A DNA stretch of 39,520 bases from a virus, in IMG/VR virus record IMGVR_UViG_3300044634_000144, positions 1 through 39,520 of that record, one strand, 5' to 3'. Positions 8,281 to 15,854 of this stretch are shown piece by piece. Within the stretch, counting starts at the first letter, position 1; each line of letters opens with the position of its first letter. The position numbers and the translations under genes were made by a program. The notes below the pieces were generated by a model. The model was not told the DNA's origin. It saw only the letters and a program-made list of their open reading frames with translations, and ran no database searches.

Positions 8281-8335
8281 TGTATAAAGACTGCGGTAAC
8301 TGTTTTAAAACAAATACATTTAATTAAGGAGTAAC

Positions 8336-10552
8336 GTGGCTGGTCGTGATATTACCGAAGGTCGTTCTAGTAGGGCGATTGCGGTTGACTTAGGTATTGT
8401 ATCTTCATCTGCAGTATGGCAAAATACTGCTGAAGCATATGATGTAGCAATTGGTGGCTTGCCATTCTTCTTTGCTATATCAGATAGTAAACCATACTTA
8501 AGACAGACTGCACCGTTCCGTAAAGACCAATTTGATAATGGTTCAGAACCAGGCGAGCAATCACTTGCTGGTTGGTGGCTTCGTTCTCAGTCATCATTTC
8601 ATAGTGGTACTGGAATTAAGTTCTATGACCCATCTGCTGGTGAAACAGTAGCACATAGGTTTACCGATAGTAAAGGTGTTAATGTCTGGACTAAGGGTGA
8701 GGCAACTCTACTTAAATCTACAGCATCAGCCCACTATACAACTGGTGACATCGAGGCTAATAAAAAACCATTTCAACAAATGCGCTCTATTCAATGGAGC
8801 AATACCAATGGTGTATTGTTACATGATGAGTATGATGTTGATAAAATTGCAGTAGATGGAACAGAGACTCACTTCATAGACAATGCAGCGGGTACTGACT
8901 ACCCTGTATTTGCTATCTGTGATGATGGTATTAATGCTTATTGGGTTACACGTATTCTAGATTCAGGTGTAGATAAATCTGCTGTATATAAGAAACCTTT
9001 AGTTGGAGACGCATCCACTTCAGCCACCTTACTATTTAATAGCAGTTCTATTGTAGTATCTAAAGGTACAATGGAGTATATTAAAGACCGTATTGTTATG
9101 GCTATTAATAATAAGATATTTGAATTTGCTCCTTCCGCATCAGCATTACCAACAGCACTATACACTCATGCTGACACAGATGTAGTTTTTACATCTATCA
9201 CAGCATCTGGCCCTGCTATATATATTGCTGGCTATAGTGGCATCCAATCATTTATTTATAAGTTTACCCTTAATACATCAGGTGTAATGCCTACCCTTAC
9301 TACAGCAATTACTGCAGCAGAAATGCCAGTAGGTGAAATCATCCACAAGATTTATTACTACTTAGGTTATATGATGATAGGGACAAACAAGGGAATCCGT
9401 GCAGCAGTTGTCTCAGACCAAGACGGCTCCATCCAATATGGTCCACTAATTGTGGAAACAACACAGCCTTGCTATGACTTTGCTGCACGTGACAGATTTA
9501 TCTGGTGTGCAACTGGCGTAGATGGAGCGCCAGGTGTTATCCGTATTGATTTAAGTAATGAGATTGAAACCTTACGCTTCGCTTATGCTAATGACCTATA
9601 TGTATCTACTATATCTGGATATAAGACTACGGCCTGTGCATTTGCTGGTGATACTAATAGACTTGTATTTTGTACTACAGCCAACAATGCTGGAACAATT
9701 ACTAACAAAGCAAAAACATCTAGTGTCGCTACACTTACTACCTCTGCAGTACACGGCTTAGCCGTTGGTGATTCTATTTGGGTAGAGGGTGTTGCTGCTG
9801 TATCTAGTTCTGTATTCAACGGAAAATACACAGTTGCTAGCGTTCCATCTACTACTACATTTACTTACTCTGTAACAGGTGCTGACGTTGCATCAACTGC
9901 AGTATCATCTGCCACAGCATTGGTTAATAAAACTGGAACAATTAATATTGAAGCAGAATCTACATTACGTGAAGATGGATATATTACTACAGGCTACATT
10001 CGTTATGGAACTTTAGAACCAAAGAACTTCAAACGCCTACTTGGTCGTGGAGACTTTACCTATGGTTCACTTACTCTTGAAACTGTAGATAAAAACAATA
10101 CAGAGTATGACCATATTTCGTATACCGTTAATGTTCCCCCTGTAGAAGTAACTACATCTCAACCCGAAACGGCGCAAGAGTATGTAGCATTTAAGTTTTT
10201 ATTCGCAAGAGATACTACTGATACAACTAAGGGTCCAGTATTTAAAGGATATCAATCTAAGGCTACTATTGCTACACCTCGCCAACAGGTTATGAGATTC
10301 CCATTGTATTGCTTTGATGTTGAAACAGATAAGTACAATGTACAAACTGGATATGAAGGCAGAGCCTTTGCTAGAATTCAAGCGTTGGAAAATATAGAGG
10401 AGGATGGTGACGTCGTCACTATGCAAGACTTCACAACAGGAGAACAACGCCAAGTTGTTATAGAACAGTTGGCATTTACACGAGCAACTCCACCAGATAG
10501 AGGCTTCTCTGGCTTTGGTGGTATTGTAGAAATCACTATCAGAACGGTATAA
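8336..10552 (+). CDS. Large tail protein, nozzle or propeller-like
   Basis: A 738-aa protein starting with GTG 8336, supported by AAGGAG at 8326-8331. It is rich in short beta-strand blocks with aromatic-Gly turns across residues ~150-450 (for example IYIAGYSG, YYLGYMMIGTNKGI, RFIWCATG), suggesting a beta-propeller-like architecture. An Ig-like insert lies near residues 480-560. No transmembrane segment. In podoviruses the tail nozzle is a protein of this size with propeller folds, so I favour nozzle or tail hub. No catalytic motif is visible. It is the last gene of the tail block before lysis. Confidence 0.6.
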   Translation: MAGRDITEGRSSRAIAVDLGIVSSSAVWQNTAEAYDVAIGGLPFFFAISDSKPYLRQTAPFRKDQFDNGSEPGEQSLAGWWLRSQSSFHSGTGIKFYDPSAGETVAHRFTDSKGVNVWTKGEATLLKSTASAHYTTGDIEANKKPFQQMRSIQWSNTNGVLLHDEYDVDKIAVDGTETHFIDNAAGTDYPVFAICDDGINAYWVTRILDSGVDKSAVYKKPLVGDASTSATLLFNSSSIVVSKGTMEYIKDRIVMAINNKIFEFAPSASALPTALYTHADTDVVFTSITASGPAIYIAGYSGIQSFIYKFTLNTSGVMPTLTTAITAAEMPVGEIIHKIYYYLGYMMIGTNKGIRAAVVSDQDGSIQYGPLIVETTQPCYDFAARDRFIWCATGVDGAPGVIRIDLSNEIETLRFAYANDLYVSTISGYKTTACAFAGDTNRLVFCTTANNAGTITNKAKTSSVATLTTSAVHGLAVGDSIWVEGVAAVSSSVFNGKYTVASVPSTTTFTYSVTGADVASTAVSSATALVNKTGTINIEAESTLREDGYITTGYIRYGTLEPKNFKRLLGRGDFTYGSLTLETVDKNNTEYDHISYTVNVPPVEVTTSQPETAQEYVAFKFLFARDTTDTTKGPVFKGYQSKATIATPRQQVMRFPLYCFDVETDKYNVQTGYEGRAFARIQALENIEEDGDVVTMQDFTTGEQRQVVIEQLAFTRATPPDRGFSGFGGIVEITIRTV

Positions 10553-10556
10553 TACT

Positions 10557-10760
10557 ATGACGCCTAACGACTGGGCTGCACTTGCTGTGGCTGCAACTAC
10601 TTTAATGGGAACACTAGCATTGGGAGTAAGACACTTAGTTAAACACTACTTGTCAGAACTTCGCCCAAACGGTGGCTCAAGTGTAAAGGACCAGGTCAAT
10701 AGGCTAGAAGAAAAAGTAGAATTCTTAACCGAGTTTGTATTACAAGCACTTAAGAAATGA
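10557..10760 (+). CDS. Holin-like membrane protein with coiled coil
   Basis: A 67-aa protein. One hydrophobic segment spans residues ~7-25, followed by basic residues and HYLSELRPNGGSSVKDQVNRLEEKVEFL, an amphipathic helix. The pattern of one membrane helix followed by a polar stretch with LRPNGGSS and a coiled coil is common in small membrane proteins beside lysins in actinophages. Four bases are shared with the next gene (ATGA). Probably acts in the host inner membrane during lysis; holin versus accessory protein cannot be decided. Confidence 0.7.
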   Translation: MTPNDWAALAVAATTLMGTLALGVRHLVKHYLSELRPNGGSSVKDQVNRLEEKVEFLTEFVLQALKK

Positions 10761-11335
10761 AGACTGATAATTTTCCTAAATGGTTCTATGACAACGACAC
10801 GGTCAGCGACTTTGAAGCAGGACTAGCAGAGTTTAAGGACAAAAAGAATCTTAAGTTCCTACAGATAGGTGTCTTTACTGGCAACGCATCTGCTTGGTTA
10901 CTAGAGAATATTCTTACCGACCCATCATCATTGCTTATAGACATAGACCCTTGGTGTGGTAACCTGCCTCACGAATCAGTCTATGACTGGGACGATATAC
11001 AAGAAGCATATAAAGAACAGATAAAACCACATGCTAAAAAGGTAGAGGCACATAAAGCATTTAGTGGTGACTGGTTAAAAGAACATAGAGAAGTTAAGTT
11101 TGATTTTATCTACATTGATGGTGACCATCTACCTGAATCGGTAACATTAGATGCCGACCTATCTTGGGACCTACTAAAGCCCAAAGGTATCATGGCATTT
11201 GATGATTATGAATGGGACCATCCAGATGGCACAGATAAAAATCCCAAGCCAGCAATAGATGCTTGGTTAAATAAACATAAAGATGAAATAGAAATCCTAC
11301 GTAAGGGATGGCAAGTATGGATAAGGAAGAAATAA
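10757..11335 (+). CDS. Class I SAM-dependent methyltransferase (Methyltransf_24-like)
   Basis: A 192-aa protein with a Rossmann methyltransferase pattern. Motif I is around residues 37-45 (IGVFTGNAS, with the loop Gly residues), an acidic IDIDPW ends strand 2 at 61-66, and DFIYIDGDH at 116-124 matches the motif typical of the Methyltransf_24 group. FDDYEWDH follows. Substrate unknown; this group often modifies sugars or glycans. Oddly, it sits inside the lysis cassette, overlapping the holin-like gene by four bases and ending just before the endolysin ATG. A role in modifying virion or cell-surface glycan is inference. Confidence 0.8.
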   Translation: MKTDNFPKWFYDNDTVSDFEAGLAEFKDKKNLKFLQIGVFTGNASAWLLENILTDPSSLLIDIDPWCGNLPHESVYDWDDIQEAYKEQIKPHAKKVEAHKAFSGDWLKEHREVKFDFIYIDGDHLPESVTLDADLSWDLLKPKGIMAFDDYEWDHPDGTDKNPKPAIDAWLNKHKDEIEILRKGWQVWIRKK

Positions 11336-11785
11336 ATGGCAACTGTTGTCAAGAAAGCCACACCTGCTGCAATTGCTGTTCTCCGTCAAGCGACGGCGTT
11401 AAGACCGAAGCGCAAGAAAGCCAGCGATGGTCTACTACCATCTGCTGCTCATCTGAAAGCAAGCCCGACTTCGGACCACAATACTGGGCTAGCAGTAGAC
11501 TTAACTCATGACCCTAAGAATGGTATTGATTGTTTTGAAATCTATGAGAAACTACAATCAGATTCTAGAGTTAAGTATTTAATATTTCAAGGTAAGATTT
11601 GGTCAGTTAAGAATGGTGAATCCAGGTATACTGGCTCTAATCCTCACAATAAACATCTACATATTTCCATCAAAGATAACTGCGGTAATGATACATCACC
11701 TTGGTTTCCTTGGCTGGGAAAAGCACCGACACTCAACAAGGTAAAGGCTTTAGTAAAGCCACTACCAAAGAAGGAGAACAAATGA
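11336..11785 (+). CDS. Endolysin: M15-like D,D/L,D-peptidase
   Basis: A 149-aa single-domain enzyme. It shows the zinc peptidase signature S-x-H-x2-G-x-A-x-D (Ser46, His48, Gly51, Ala53, Asp55) and a downstream His-Leu-His (107-109); His48, Asp55 and His109 are the expected zinc ligands of the VanY/M15 fold. It should cleave peptide cross-links of host peptidoglycan. No signal peptide is visible, so export would need the adjacent membrane proteins. The C-terminal tail is Lys/Pro-rich, possibly for wall contact. It follows the methyltransferase with no gap and shares ATGA with the next gene. Confidence 0.82.
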   Translation: MATVVKKATPAAIAVLRQATALRPKRKKASDGLLPSAAHLKASPTSDHNTGLAVDLTHDPKNGIDCFEIYEKLQSDSRVKYLIFQGKIWSVKNGESRYTGSNPHNKHLHISIKDNCGNDTSPWFPWLGKAPTLNKVKALVKPLPKKENK

Positions 11786-11994
11786 AAGACTTAATCGAAA
11801 GATTAAAGAGCGACAAGACTAAGGCTGCAGTTAAGTCTTATCTTCGTGCTGTCCTAGCATCAGCAATCACAATGGGACTAGCCCTTGCTGCTGACTTAGC
11901 CCCTGAATATGCAATCCTAATCGGTTCCATAGCAGGACCTCTGGCTAAATGGGCAGATAAGACCGAAAAAGAATACGGTATTGGAGCCGAATAG
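11782..11994 (+). CDS. Second small membrane protein of lysis cassette (holin candidate)
   Basis: A 70-aa protein starting at ATG 11782 (ATGA overlap with the endolysin stop); a longer upstream frame inside the endolysin is not used. A charged N-terminal helix precedes two hydrophobic stretches at ~20-38 and ~42-54, and the C-terminus is charged. Size and topology fit a two-helix holin. With the single-span protein at 10557 it brackets the methyltransferase and endolysin, so the pair may act as holin and antiholin. This assignment rests on topology and position. Confidence 0.7.
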   Translation: MKDLIERLKSDKTKAAVKSYLRAVLASAITMGLALAADLAPEYAILIGSIAGPLAKWADKTEKEYGIGAE

Positions 11995-12037
11995 ATACCT
12001 CTAATTAGCCTTTAAAGGGCCTTTATAGACATTTAAA

Positions 12038-12076
12038 CCCCCCGACTTAGTAGAAATACTAGGAAGGGGGGTCTTT
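12038..12076 (+). terminator. Intrinsic terminator after lysis genes
   Basis: A run of six C at 12038-12043 pairs with six G at 12066-12071; the arms continue with a two-base internal mismatch to a TAGTA/TACTA top stem and a GAAA loop. TCTTT follows. It lies 43 bp after the last lysis gene and should end the late transcript. Confidence 0.75.
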
Positions 12077-12122
12077 CGTCGTTCTATCTCGTGTTTTTCT
12101 ATCTCTATATATTATATATTAT

Positions 12123-12146
12123 AGACCCCAAAGGGGTCTTATTATT
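12123..12146 (+). terminator. Second terminator hairpin, AT-rich flanks
   Basis: A perfect 7-bp hairpin, AGACCCC (12123-12129), AAA loop, GGGGTCT (12133-12139), followed by TATTATTAT. TA-rich islands flank it on both sides (12104-12122 and 12143-12160). Backs up the terminator at 12038. Confidence 0.75.
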
Positions 12147-12186
12147 ATATATTATATATACAATTATACAAACCTGAATTCTTTCT

Positions 12187-12250
12187 GTAGGTACGACTGA
12201 CTACAACTACGTACCCACAGTAACCTGTGGATATGTATATACTATCTGAC
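12187..12250 (+). promoter_or_regulatory. Candidate promoter of replication operon with two overlapping inverted repeats
   Basis: TATACT at 12238-12243 is a good -10 box lying seven bases before ATG 12251, the spacing expected of a leaderless transcript, which is common in actinobacteria. There is no Shine-Dalgarno before 12251. Upstream, GGTACG (12190-12195) pairs with CGTACC (12210-12215), and CCACAG (12215-12220) pairs with CTGTGG (12225-12230). The dyads share one base and could be operators. No clear -35 box is seen. Confidence 0.5.
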
Positions 12251-12442
12251 ATGACAATACAACTTGGGGAATACACCCTGCCTGAACATATATCATACTC
12301 CGCATTTACTACATACATCGACTGTGGTTATCAGTACTACCTAGGTCGACTACTTCAGTTACCTGAACAGCCATCAGTCTGGTCTGTGGGTGGGTCATCA
12401 TTCCACACCGCAACTGAGTTATGGGATTTGGAAAACCTATGA
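12251..12442 (+). CDS. RecB/Cas4-like exonuclease, N-terminal part (split gene)
   Basis: A 63-aa product from ATG 12251 (upstream in-frame GTG 12227 and ATG 12233 are alternatives). It contains ISYSAFTTYIDCGYQYYL, with Cys25 matching the first Fe-S cysteine of RecB/AddB/Cas4 nucleases, and GGSSFHTATELWD, matching the conserved His-bearing helix that follows. It ends where the family normally continues. The rest of the domain is encoded at 12647-13252 in the same reading phase, after an inserted ORF. The stop overlaps the next ATG (ATGA). Likely a subunit that complements the downstream piece, or a broken gene. Confidence 0.7.
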   Translation: MTIQLGEYTLPEHISYSAFTTYIDCGYQYYLGRLLQLPEQPSVWSVGGSSFHTATELWDLENL

Positions 12443-12675
12443 TTGATATCGTTAATGAAACTGGTGGGGCTACCACCATAACATGGGAAACTTATAATCA
12501 GATTATGCGTGACCGCTACATCAATGGGTTACAAGAAACCTGGTATGTTGCTATTGGTTCTATTGATTCTCTTATCGATAGGACTATGGATGAAACTGAA
12601 TTAGTTGGATTACTCAATGCTAAGATAGCACTCAAGGAGGCCTTACGTGAGCACCGCTCAAAGTTTATGGGATAA
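12439..12675 (+). CDS. Unknown ORF inserted between exonuclease halves
   Basis: A 78-aa protein from ATG 12439, overlapping the preceding stop by four bases, in a different frame from both flanking exonuclease pieces. The N-terminal half has aromatic residues (WETYNQIM, ETWYVAIG); the C-terminal half is helical with LNAKIALKEALREH. No known domain and no catalytic motif of homing endonucleases. Its 3' end contains the AAGGAGG (12634-12640) that serves the next gene. It may be a captured gene splitting the nuclease, or an extra subunit. Confidence 0.6.
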   Translation: MIDIVNETGGATTITWETYNQIMRDRYINGLQETWYVAIGSIDSLIDRTMDETELVGLLNAKIALKEALREHRSKFMG

Positions 12676-13252
12676 GGCTTGGCTTAAAGAGTCAGAGGGT
12701 GTTGACTTAACCTTTGCTCGTGTTGGTGGTAGAACATCTAAAGCATTTCCTAATAGGGAGAATGTAGATTTCTGGCAACACACAGGACCCGAATGGGTTC
12801 AGGCATATATTGATTGGCGAAAAGCCAATACCGATTGGAAGATTTGGCACACTCCTGAAGGCGCACCCGCCGTAGAGTTGGGGTTAACTCCAGTCTTTGC
12901 TGATGTACCAGTGAAGATGGTTCTCGATAGAGTGTTTGAAGTCAATGGTGAGTTAGTCGTGGTTGACCTCAAGACTTCACAACAAACCCCAACTAGTACT
13001 TTACAACTTGGATTCTACAAGTTAGGACTTAAACAAGTCTTAGGTGTAGATGTTAAGTATGGTGCATACTGGATGGCAAGGCAAGAAGGTACATCTGCTA
13101 TGGTAGACCTTAGTGATTATACCGAAGAGAAACTTGAGTACTTAGTACGTTCCTTCGATAAGGCACGCAAGGCTGGTATATTTATTCCTAATACAAACAA
13201 CTGCAATCGTTGTGGGTTAACAGAGTACTGTCAATTCACTTCGAAGAAATGA
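12647..13252 (+). CDS. RecB/Cas4-like exonuclease, catalytic C-terminal part
   Basis: A 201-aa protein from GTG 12647, with AAGGAGG six bases upstream. PD-(D/E)XK residues are visible: Asp94 in KMVLDRV, then VVVDLKT with Asp107 and Lys109, then Q-x3-Y (Gln120, Tyr124). Three cysteines, C186, C189 and C195 (NNCNRCGLTEYC), match the C-terminal Fe-S ligands of RecB/Cas4 enzymes; the fourth is on the separate 12251-12442 product. It should process 5' or 3' DNA ends in recombination. In the same operon as a zinc-ribbon protein and a RecA-like ATPase. Confidence 0.82.
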   Translation: MSTAQSLWDKAWLKESEGVDLTFARVGGRTSKAFPNRENVDFWQHTGPEWVQAYIDWRKANTDWKIWHTPEGAPAVELGLTPVFADVPVKMVLDRVFEVNGELVVVDLKTSQQTPTSTLQLGFYKLGLKQVLGVDVKYGAYWMARQEGTSAMVDLSDYTEEKLEYLVRSFDKARKAGIFIPNTNNCNRCGLTEYCQFTSKK

Positions 13253-13259
13253 GATAACA

Positions 13260-13649
13260 ATGGCAAACGAAGACTGGAAACTACAAGTTTCCTACAAGAC
13301 ACCGTCAGGTGATATGATAAACATCCGTGCTAATACTGCTGATGAACTATCAGTACTGTTAGAAGGTATTGGAGATTACTCTCCACAAATTGCTGCAACA
13401 CAACAGAAGGTTGTAGGTGCTTATAACCTTAGCCCTTTATCGACATCGAGTTCCACTACAAACACAAAGCCCTCGAGTTACTCCGCACCAACCCCAGTAT
13501 CGCCAGCATCAGGTACAGCAGCACCAGTGTGTAAGCACGGGGGTCGTATATGGAGAGAGGGAATAAGTAAGGCAAGTGGAAAACCTTATGCCTTCTGGTC
13601 TTGTCCTTCACCTCAAGGAACACCTGACCAATGCAAACCAGTAAACTAA
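13260..13649 (+). CDS. Zinc-ribbon protein with disordered linker (recombination operon)
   Basis: A 129-aa protein. Residues 1-55 form a small domain (DWKLQVSYKTPSGDMINIRA), residues 56-88 are Ser/Thr/Pro-rich and disordered, and the C-terminus has a Cys/His cluster: CKHGG, then WSCP, then PDQCKP. Actinophage proteins of this layout lie next to RecB-like exonucleases; a single-strand DNA-binding or recombination-mediator role is plausible but not shown. It starts eight bases after the exonuclease stop. Confidence 0.7.
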   Translation: MANEDWKLQVSYKTPSGDMINIRANTADELSVLLEGIGDYSPQIAATQQKVVGAYNLSPLSTSSSTTNTKPSSYSAPTPVSPASGTAAPVCKHGGRIWREGISKASGKPYAFWSCPSPQGTPDQCKPVN

Positions 13650-13692
13650 AAAACTGGCACAAATCTTTTTTCGGAACTAGAAAGGAACCTGG

Positions 13693-14475
13693 ATGCGTAC
13701 ACTTATCCGCTCAGTTGGTCGTGCCAGTATTGGTGGGGAACCATTACCATCTTGCTTTAAAGCATTCGAGTCGAACAAGATTATCATCCGTCGCTCCGAA
13801 GTTTCTATGTTCGCTGCAGCACCAGGAGTTGGAAAATCCACACTTGCATTAGCACTAGCATTAAAGATGAAGGTGCCTACACTTTACATCTCTGCTGATA
13901 CTAATGCACATACAATGGCTATGAGATTAGCCTCTATGATTTCTGGAAAGAATCAAACAGATGTAGAAGGAATGTTGCAGTCTGATGTTGGTTGGACTAA
14001 GGCTACTCTATCAAAGAGTAATCATATAGTCTGGTCATTTGAATCAGCACCAACATTACAAGACATCGACGAAGAGGTTCAATCTTTTGAGGAACTGTGG
14101 GGATGTTCTCCTACACTAATCATAGTTGATAACTTAATGGATGTAGCCACTGATGGTGGCGAAGAGTTTGCTTCTATGAGAGCAATTATGAAGGAGTTGA
14201 AATATCTTGCACGTGCTACGAACTCGGCTGTTGTTGTTCTTCATCACACTAGCGAGGCTGTTCTTGGGACACCGTGTCAGCCACGCTCTGCTATCCAAGG
14301 TAAGGTTGCTCAACTTCCAGCACTTATATGCACGCTTGGTGTTGTTGGAACGTCGATGGGAGTTGCACCTGTCAAGAACAGATATGGAAGGGCGGATGCA
14401 GGCGGGGCATTAATGACTTGGATTGCATTTAATCCTGAGTATATGTTCGTCGATGATATCCCAGAGAACCACTGA
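13693..14475 (+). CDS. RecA-like / DnaB-type ATPase (replicative helicase or loader)
   Basis: A 260-aa protein starting at ATG 13693, with AAAGGA upstream. Walker A is AAPGVGKST at residues 42-50 and Walker B is LIIVDNL at 142-148. VVVLHHTSE at 181-189 contains the sensor His pair of DnaB/RepA-type hexameric ATPases. Length is that of the bare ATPase core (AAA_25 type) without a DnaB N-terminal domain. It most likely unwinds DNA ahead of the host polymerase, together with the split primase at 15465-16326. It shares TGATG with the next gene. Confidence 0.82.
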   Translation: MRTLIRSVGRASIGGEPLPSCFKAFESNKIIIRRSEVSMFAAAPGVGKSTLALALALKMKVPTLYISADTNAHTMAMRLASMISGKNQTDVEGMLQSDVGWTKATLSKSNHIVWSFESAPTLQDIDEEVQSFEELWGCSPTLIIVDNLMDVATDGGEEFASMRAIMKELKYLARATNSAVVVLHHTSEAVLGTPCQPRSAIQGKVAQLPALICTLGVVGTSMGVAPVKNRYGRADAGGALMTWIAFNPEYMFVDDIPENH

Positions 14476-14687
14476 TGCAAAAAGATATTAATAATTATAC
14501 TATAACTATAAGCAGGAATACTCTGGATTGCTGGGGTATTGGAATGGAGTACTATGGATTACTGGAGTTTGATGATGCTGATGTTCCATCAGTTATCGCT
14601 AGAGTTATTAGGCTTGATTTCATTTTTTTCTTTATTAATTTAACCAAGTTTCCTAAGGTAAAATGGCGTGATAATAACCCTAAGTAA
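14475..14687 (+). CDS. Small hypothetical protein
   Basis: A 70-aa protein whose ATG overlaps the ATPase stop (TGATG). Residues ~44-58 are strongly hydrophobic (DFIFFFINL), possibly a single membrane segment. The 3' end overlaps the next gene by 20 bp. No family recognised. The coupling to its neighbours is the main evidence that it is real. Confidence 0.5.
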   Translation: MQKDINNYTITISRNTLDCWGIGMEYYGLLEFDDADVPSVIARVIRLDFIFFFINLTKFPKVKWRDNNPK

Positions 14688-15150
14688 AGATGAAGTAAGA
14701 GTCTGTACTATGCTTGCAGTAGAAAGATGGTTGGCTAAGTTTGGTTCTACCGACCAACCTAACTACGCACAAGGCAAAGCAGATGGTAAGTTAGAGCCTG
14801 AGATTAATGCTAACATACGTGCCAATGTGTGTGAGTGGGCTGTTGCTAAACACTATAATCTTGCTTGGAATAATCCTTGGTATCCTAATGTGCTACATAA
14901 GAAGCGTCACTCATTACCAGATGTTGGTAATAATGTAGAGGTAAGGTCTATCAGAACTCAAGATAGTATACCGTTCTGGCGTAAAGATGAAGGTAAGGTT
15001 ATTATTGGTACTAAATGTTTAGACCTAGAATATTTTTCTCAGGTAGAAATATTTGGTGCTGCATATCCCGAAGAGTTTACTAAGCCCGAGTATTATGATT
15101 CATATATAAATGGATGGCGTATACCTATAAGTGGGTTTACTCATGAGTAG
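14668..15150 (+). CDS. Putative PD-(D/E)XK-like nuclease
   Basis: A 160-aa protein starting with GTG 14668 inside the previous ORF. It has NVCEWAVAKHYNL (Glu56), then LPDVGNNVEVRS with Asp85 and Glu91, arranged as in restriction-endonuclease folds, although the usual catalytic Lys is Arg93. The remainder is mixed alpha/beta with YFSQVEIFGA. It overlaps the resolvase-like gene by eight bases. Possibly a DNA nuclease acting in recombination or host DNA breakdown; the assignment is a motif guess. Confidence 0.5.
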   Translation: MIITLSKDEVRVCTMLAVERWLAKFGSTDQPNYAQGKADGKLEPEINANIRANVCEWAVAKHYNLAWNNPWYPNVLHKKRHSLPDVGNNVEVRSIRTQDSIPFWRKDEGKVIIGTKCLDLEYFSQVEIFGAAYPEEFTKPEYYDSYINGWRIPISGFTHE

Positions 15151-15496
15151 TTATGGTAAGCGTAAAGGTTCAGCATTTGAAACTGGTGTGGTTAGATGGC
15201 TCAGGTCTAAAGATATATTAGCCGAGAGATTAACTAAGGCTGGTGCAAAAGATGAAGGTGATGTAGTTGCTTTCCTAGAAGGAACAGCAATCATATTAGA
15301 ATTAAAGGCAACAAAGAAGTTAGACTTACCACAGTTCTGGAGAGAAGCGCAAGTGGAAGCAGAGAACTATGCTAAGGCTAGAGGATTAAAAGAAGTACCA
15401 TATAAGTTTGTCATCGTTAAACGTAGACAAGCAGGTATAGATAAGGCTTGGGTGGTGGAAGACTTTGAACAGTGGACTAAGAGGGCAGGCAAATGA
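15143..15496 (+). CDS. Holliday-junction-resolvase-like nuclease
   Basis: A 117-aa protein from ATG 15143 (eight-base overlap with the preceding gene; a longer frame from 15131 is less likely). It shows the resolvase pattern RKGSAFETGVVRWL (Glu13), KDEGDVVAF (Asp40) and IILELKAT (Glu53, Lys55), the PD-(D/E)XK site of Hjc/VRR-NUC type enzymes. Length is typical. It would resolve branched recombination intermediates before packaging. It overlaps the primase region downstream; ATGA occurs at its stop. Confidence 0.78.
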   Translation: MSSYGKRKGSAFETGVVRWLRSKDILAERLTKAGAKDEGDVVAFLEGTAIILELKATKKLDLPQFWREAQVEAENYAKARGLKEVPYKFVIVKRRQAGIDKAWVVEDFEQWTKRAGK

Positions 15497-15854
15497 CTTA
15501 CCAAATATCAGAGAAGTACTTGTACACTATGGAGCGCAAGTACGACAAGGACACGGGCAAGTTAATCTCAAGTGTCCATTCCACTCCGACACACACCAGT
15601 CAGGAAGTGTTAATCTCGACAATAACATATACATATGCTTCGCCTGTGGAGTCCAAGGTAACAGTTTACAAATTATCGCACAGCAAGAAAGGGTAGACAT
15701 ACGTGAAGCAAAGTCAATCGCAGAGAGAATTGTTGGACCAAGCAACTCAGAGATACGCGGCAAACATTTATCAGGCAGAGGATTACCTAAGAAGCAGAGG
15801 TATCTCAATGGAAGCAGCACGTCTGGCTCGATTAGGCGTAGTAGGGGAGCCTGA
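15465..15854 (+). CDS. DnaG-type primase, CHC2 zinc-finger part
   Basis: A 129-aa frame whose only conventional start is TTG 15465, inside the resolvase gene. It carries a CHC2 primase zinc site: Cys37, His40, Cys58, Cys61 (CPFH ... CFAC) with the typical surrounding GNSLQII. The useful homology ends around residue 90; the last ~40 residues are out of frame relative to the Toprim gene and look like run-on. The Toprim domain continues in the +1 frame from about 15703, so a programmed frameshift or two separate subunits is needed. The ATG that would be expected from ATGA coupling (15493) is in the Toprim frame and does not encode the zinc site. Confidence 0.75.
   Translation: MNSGLRGQANDLPNIREVLVHYGAQVRQGHGQVNLKCPFHSDTHQSGSVNLDNNIYICFACGVQGNSLQIIAQQERVDIREAKSIAERIVGPSNSEIRGKHLSGRGLPKKQRYLNGSSTSGSIRRSRGA

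Noticed and set aside
8280-8327. 15-codon ORF with TAATG coupling and a CxxC
   Set aside because: Too short to support; kept only as a note that the gap after 8280 has a coding-like remnant.
12439-12675. Intron or intein in the exonuclease
   Set aside because: About 200 bp is too short for a group I intron with an ORF, and there are no intein splice motifs.
13631-13852. Alternative frame between the zinc-ribbon and ATPase genes
   Set aside because: Overlaps the ATPase in another frame without domain support.
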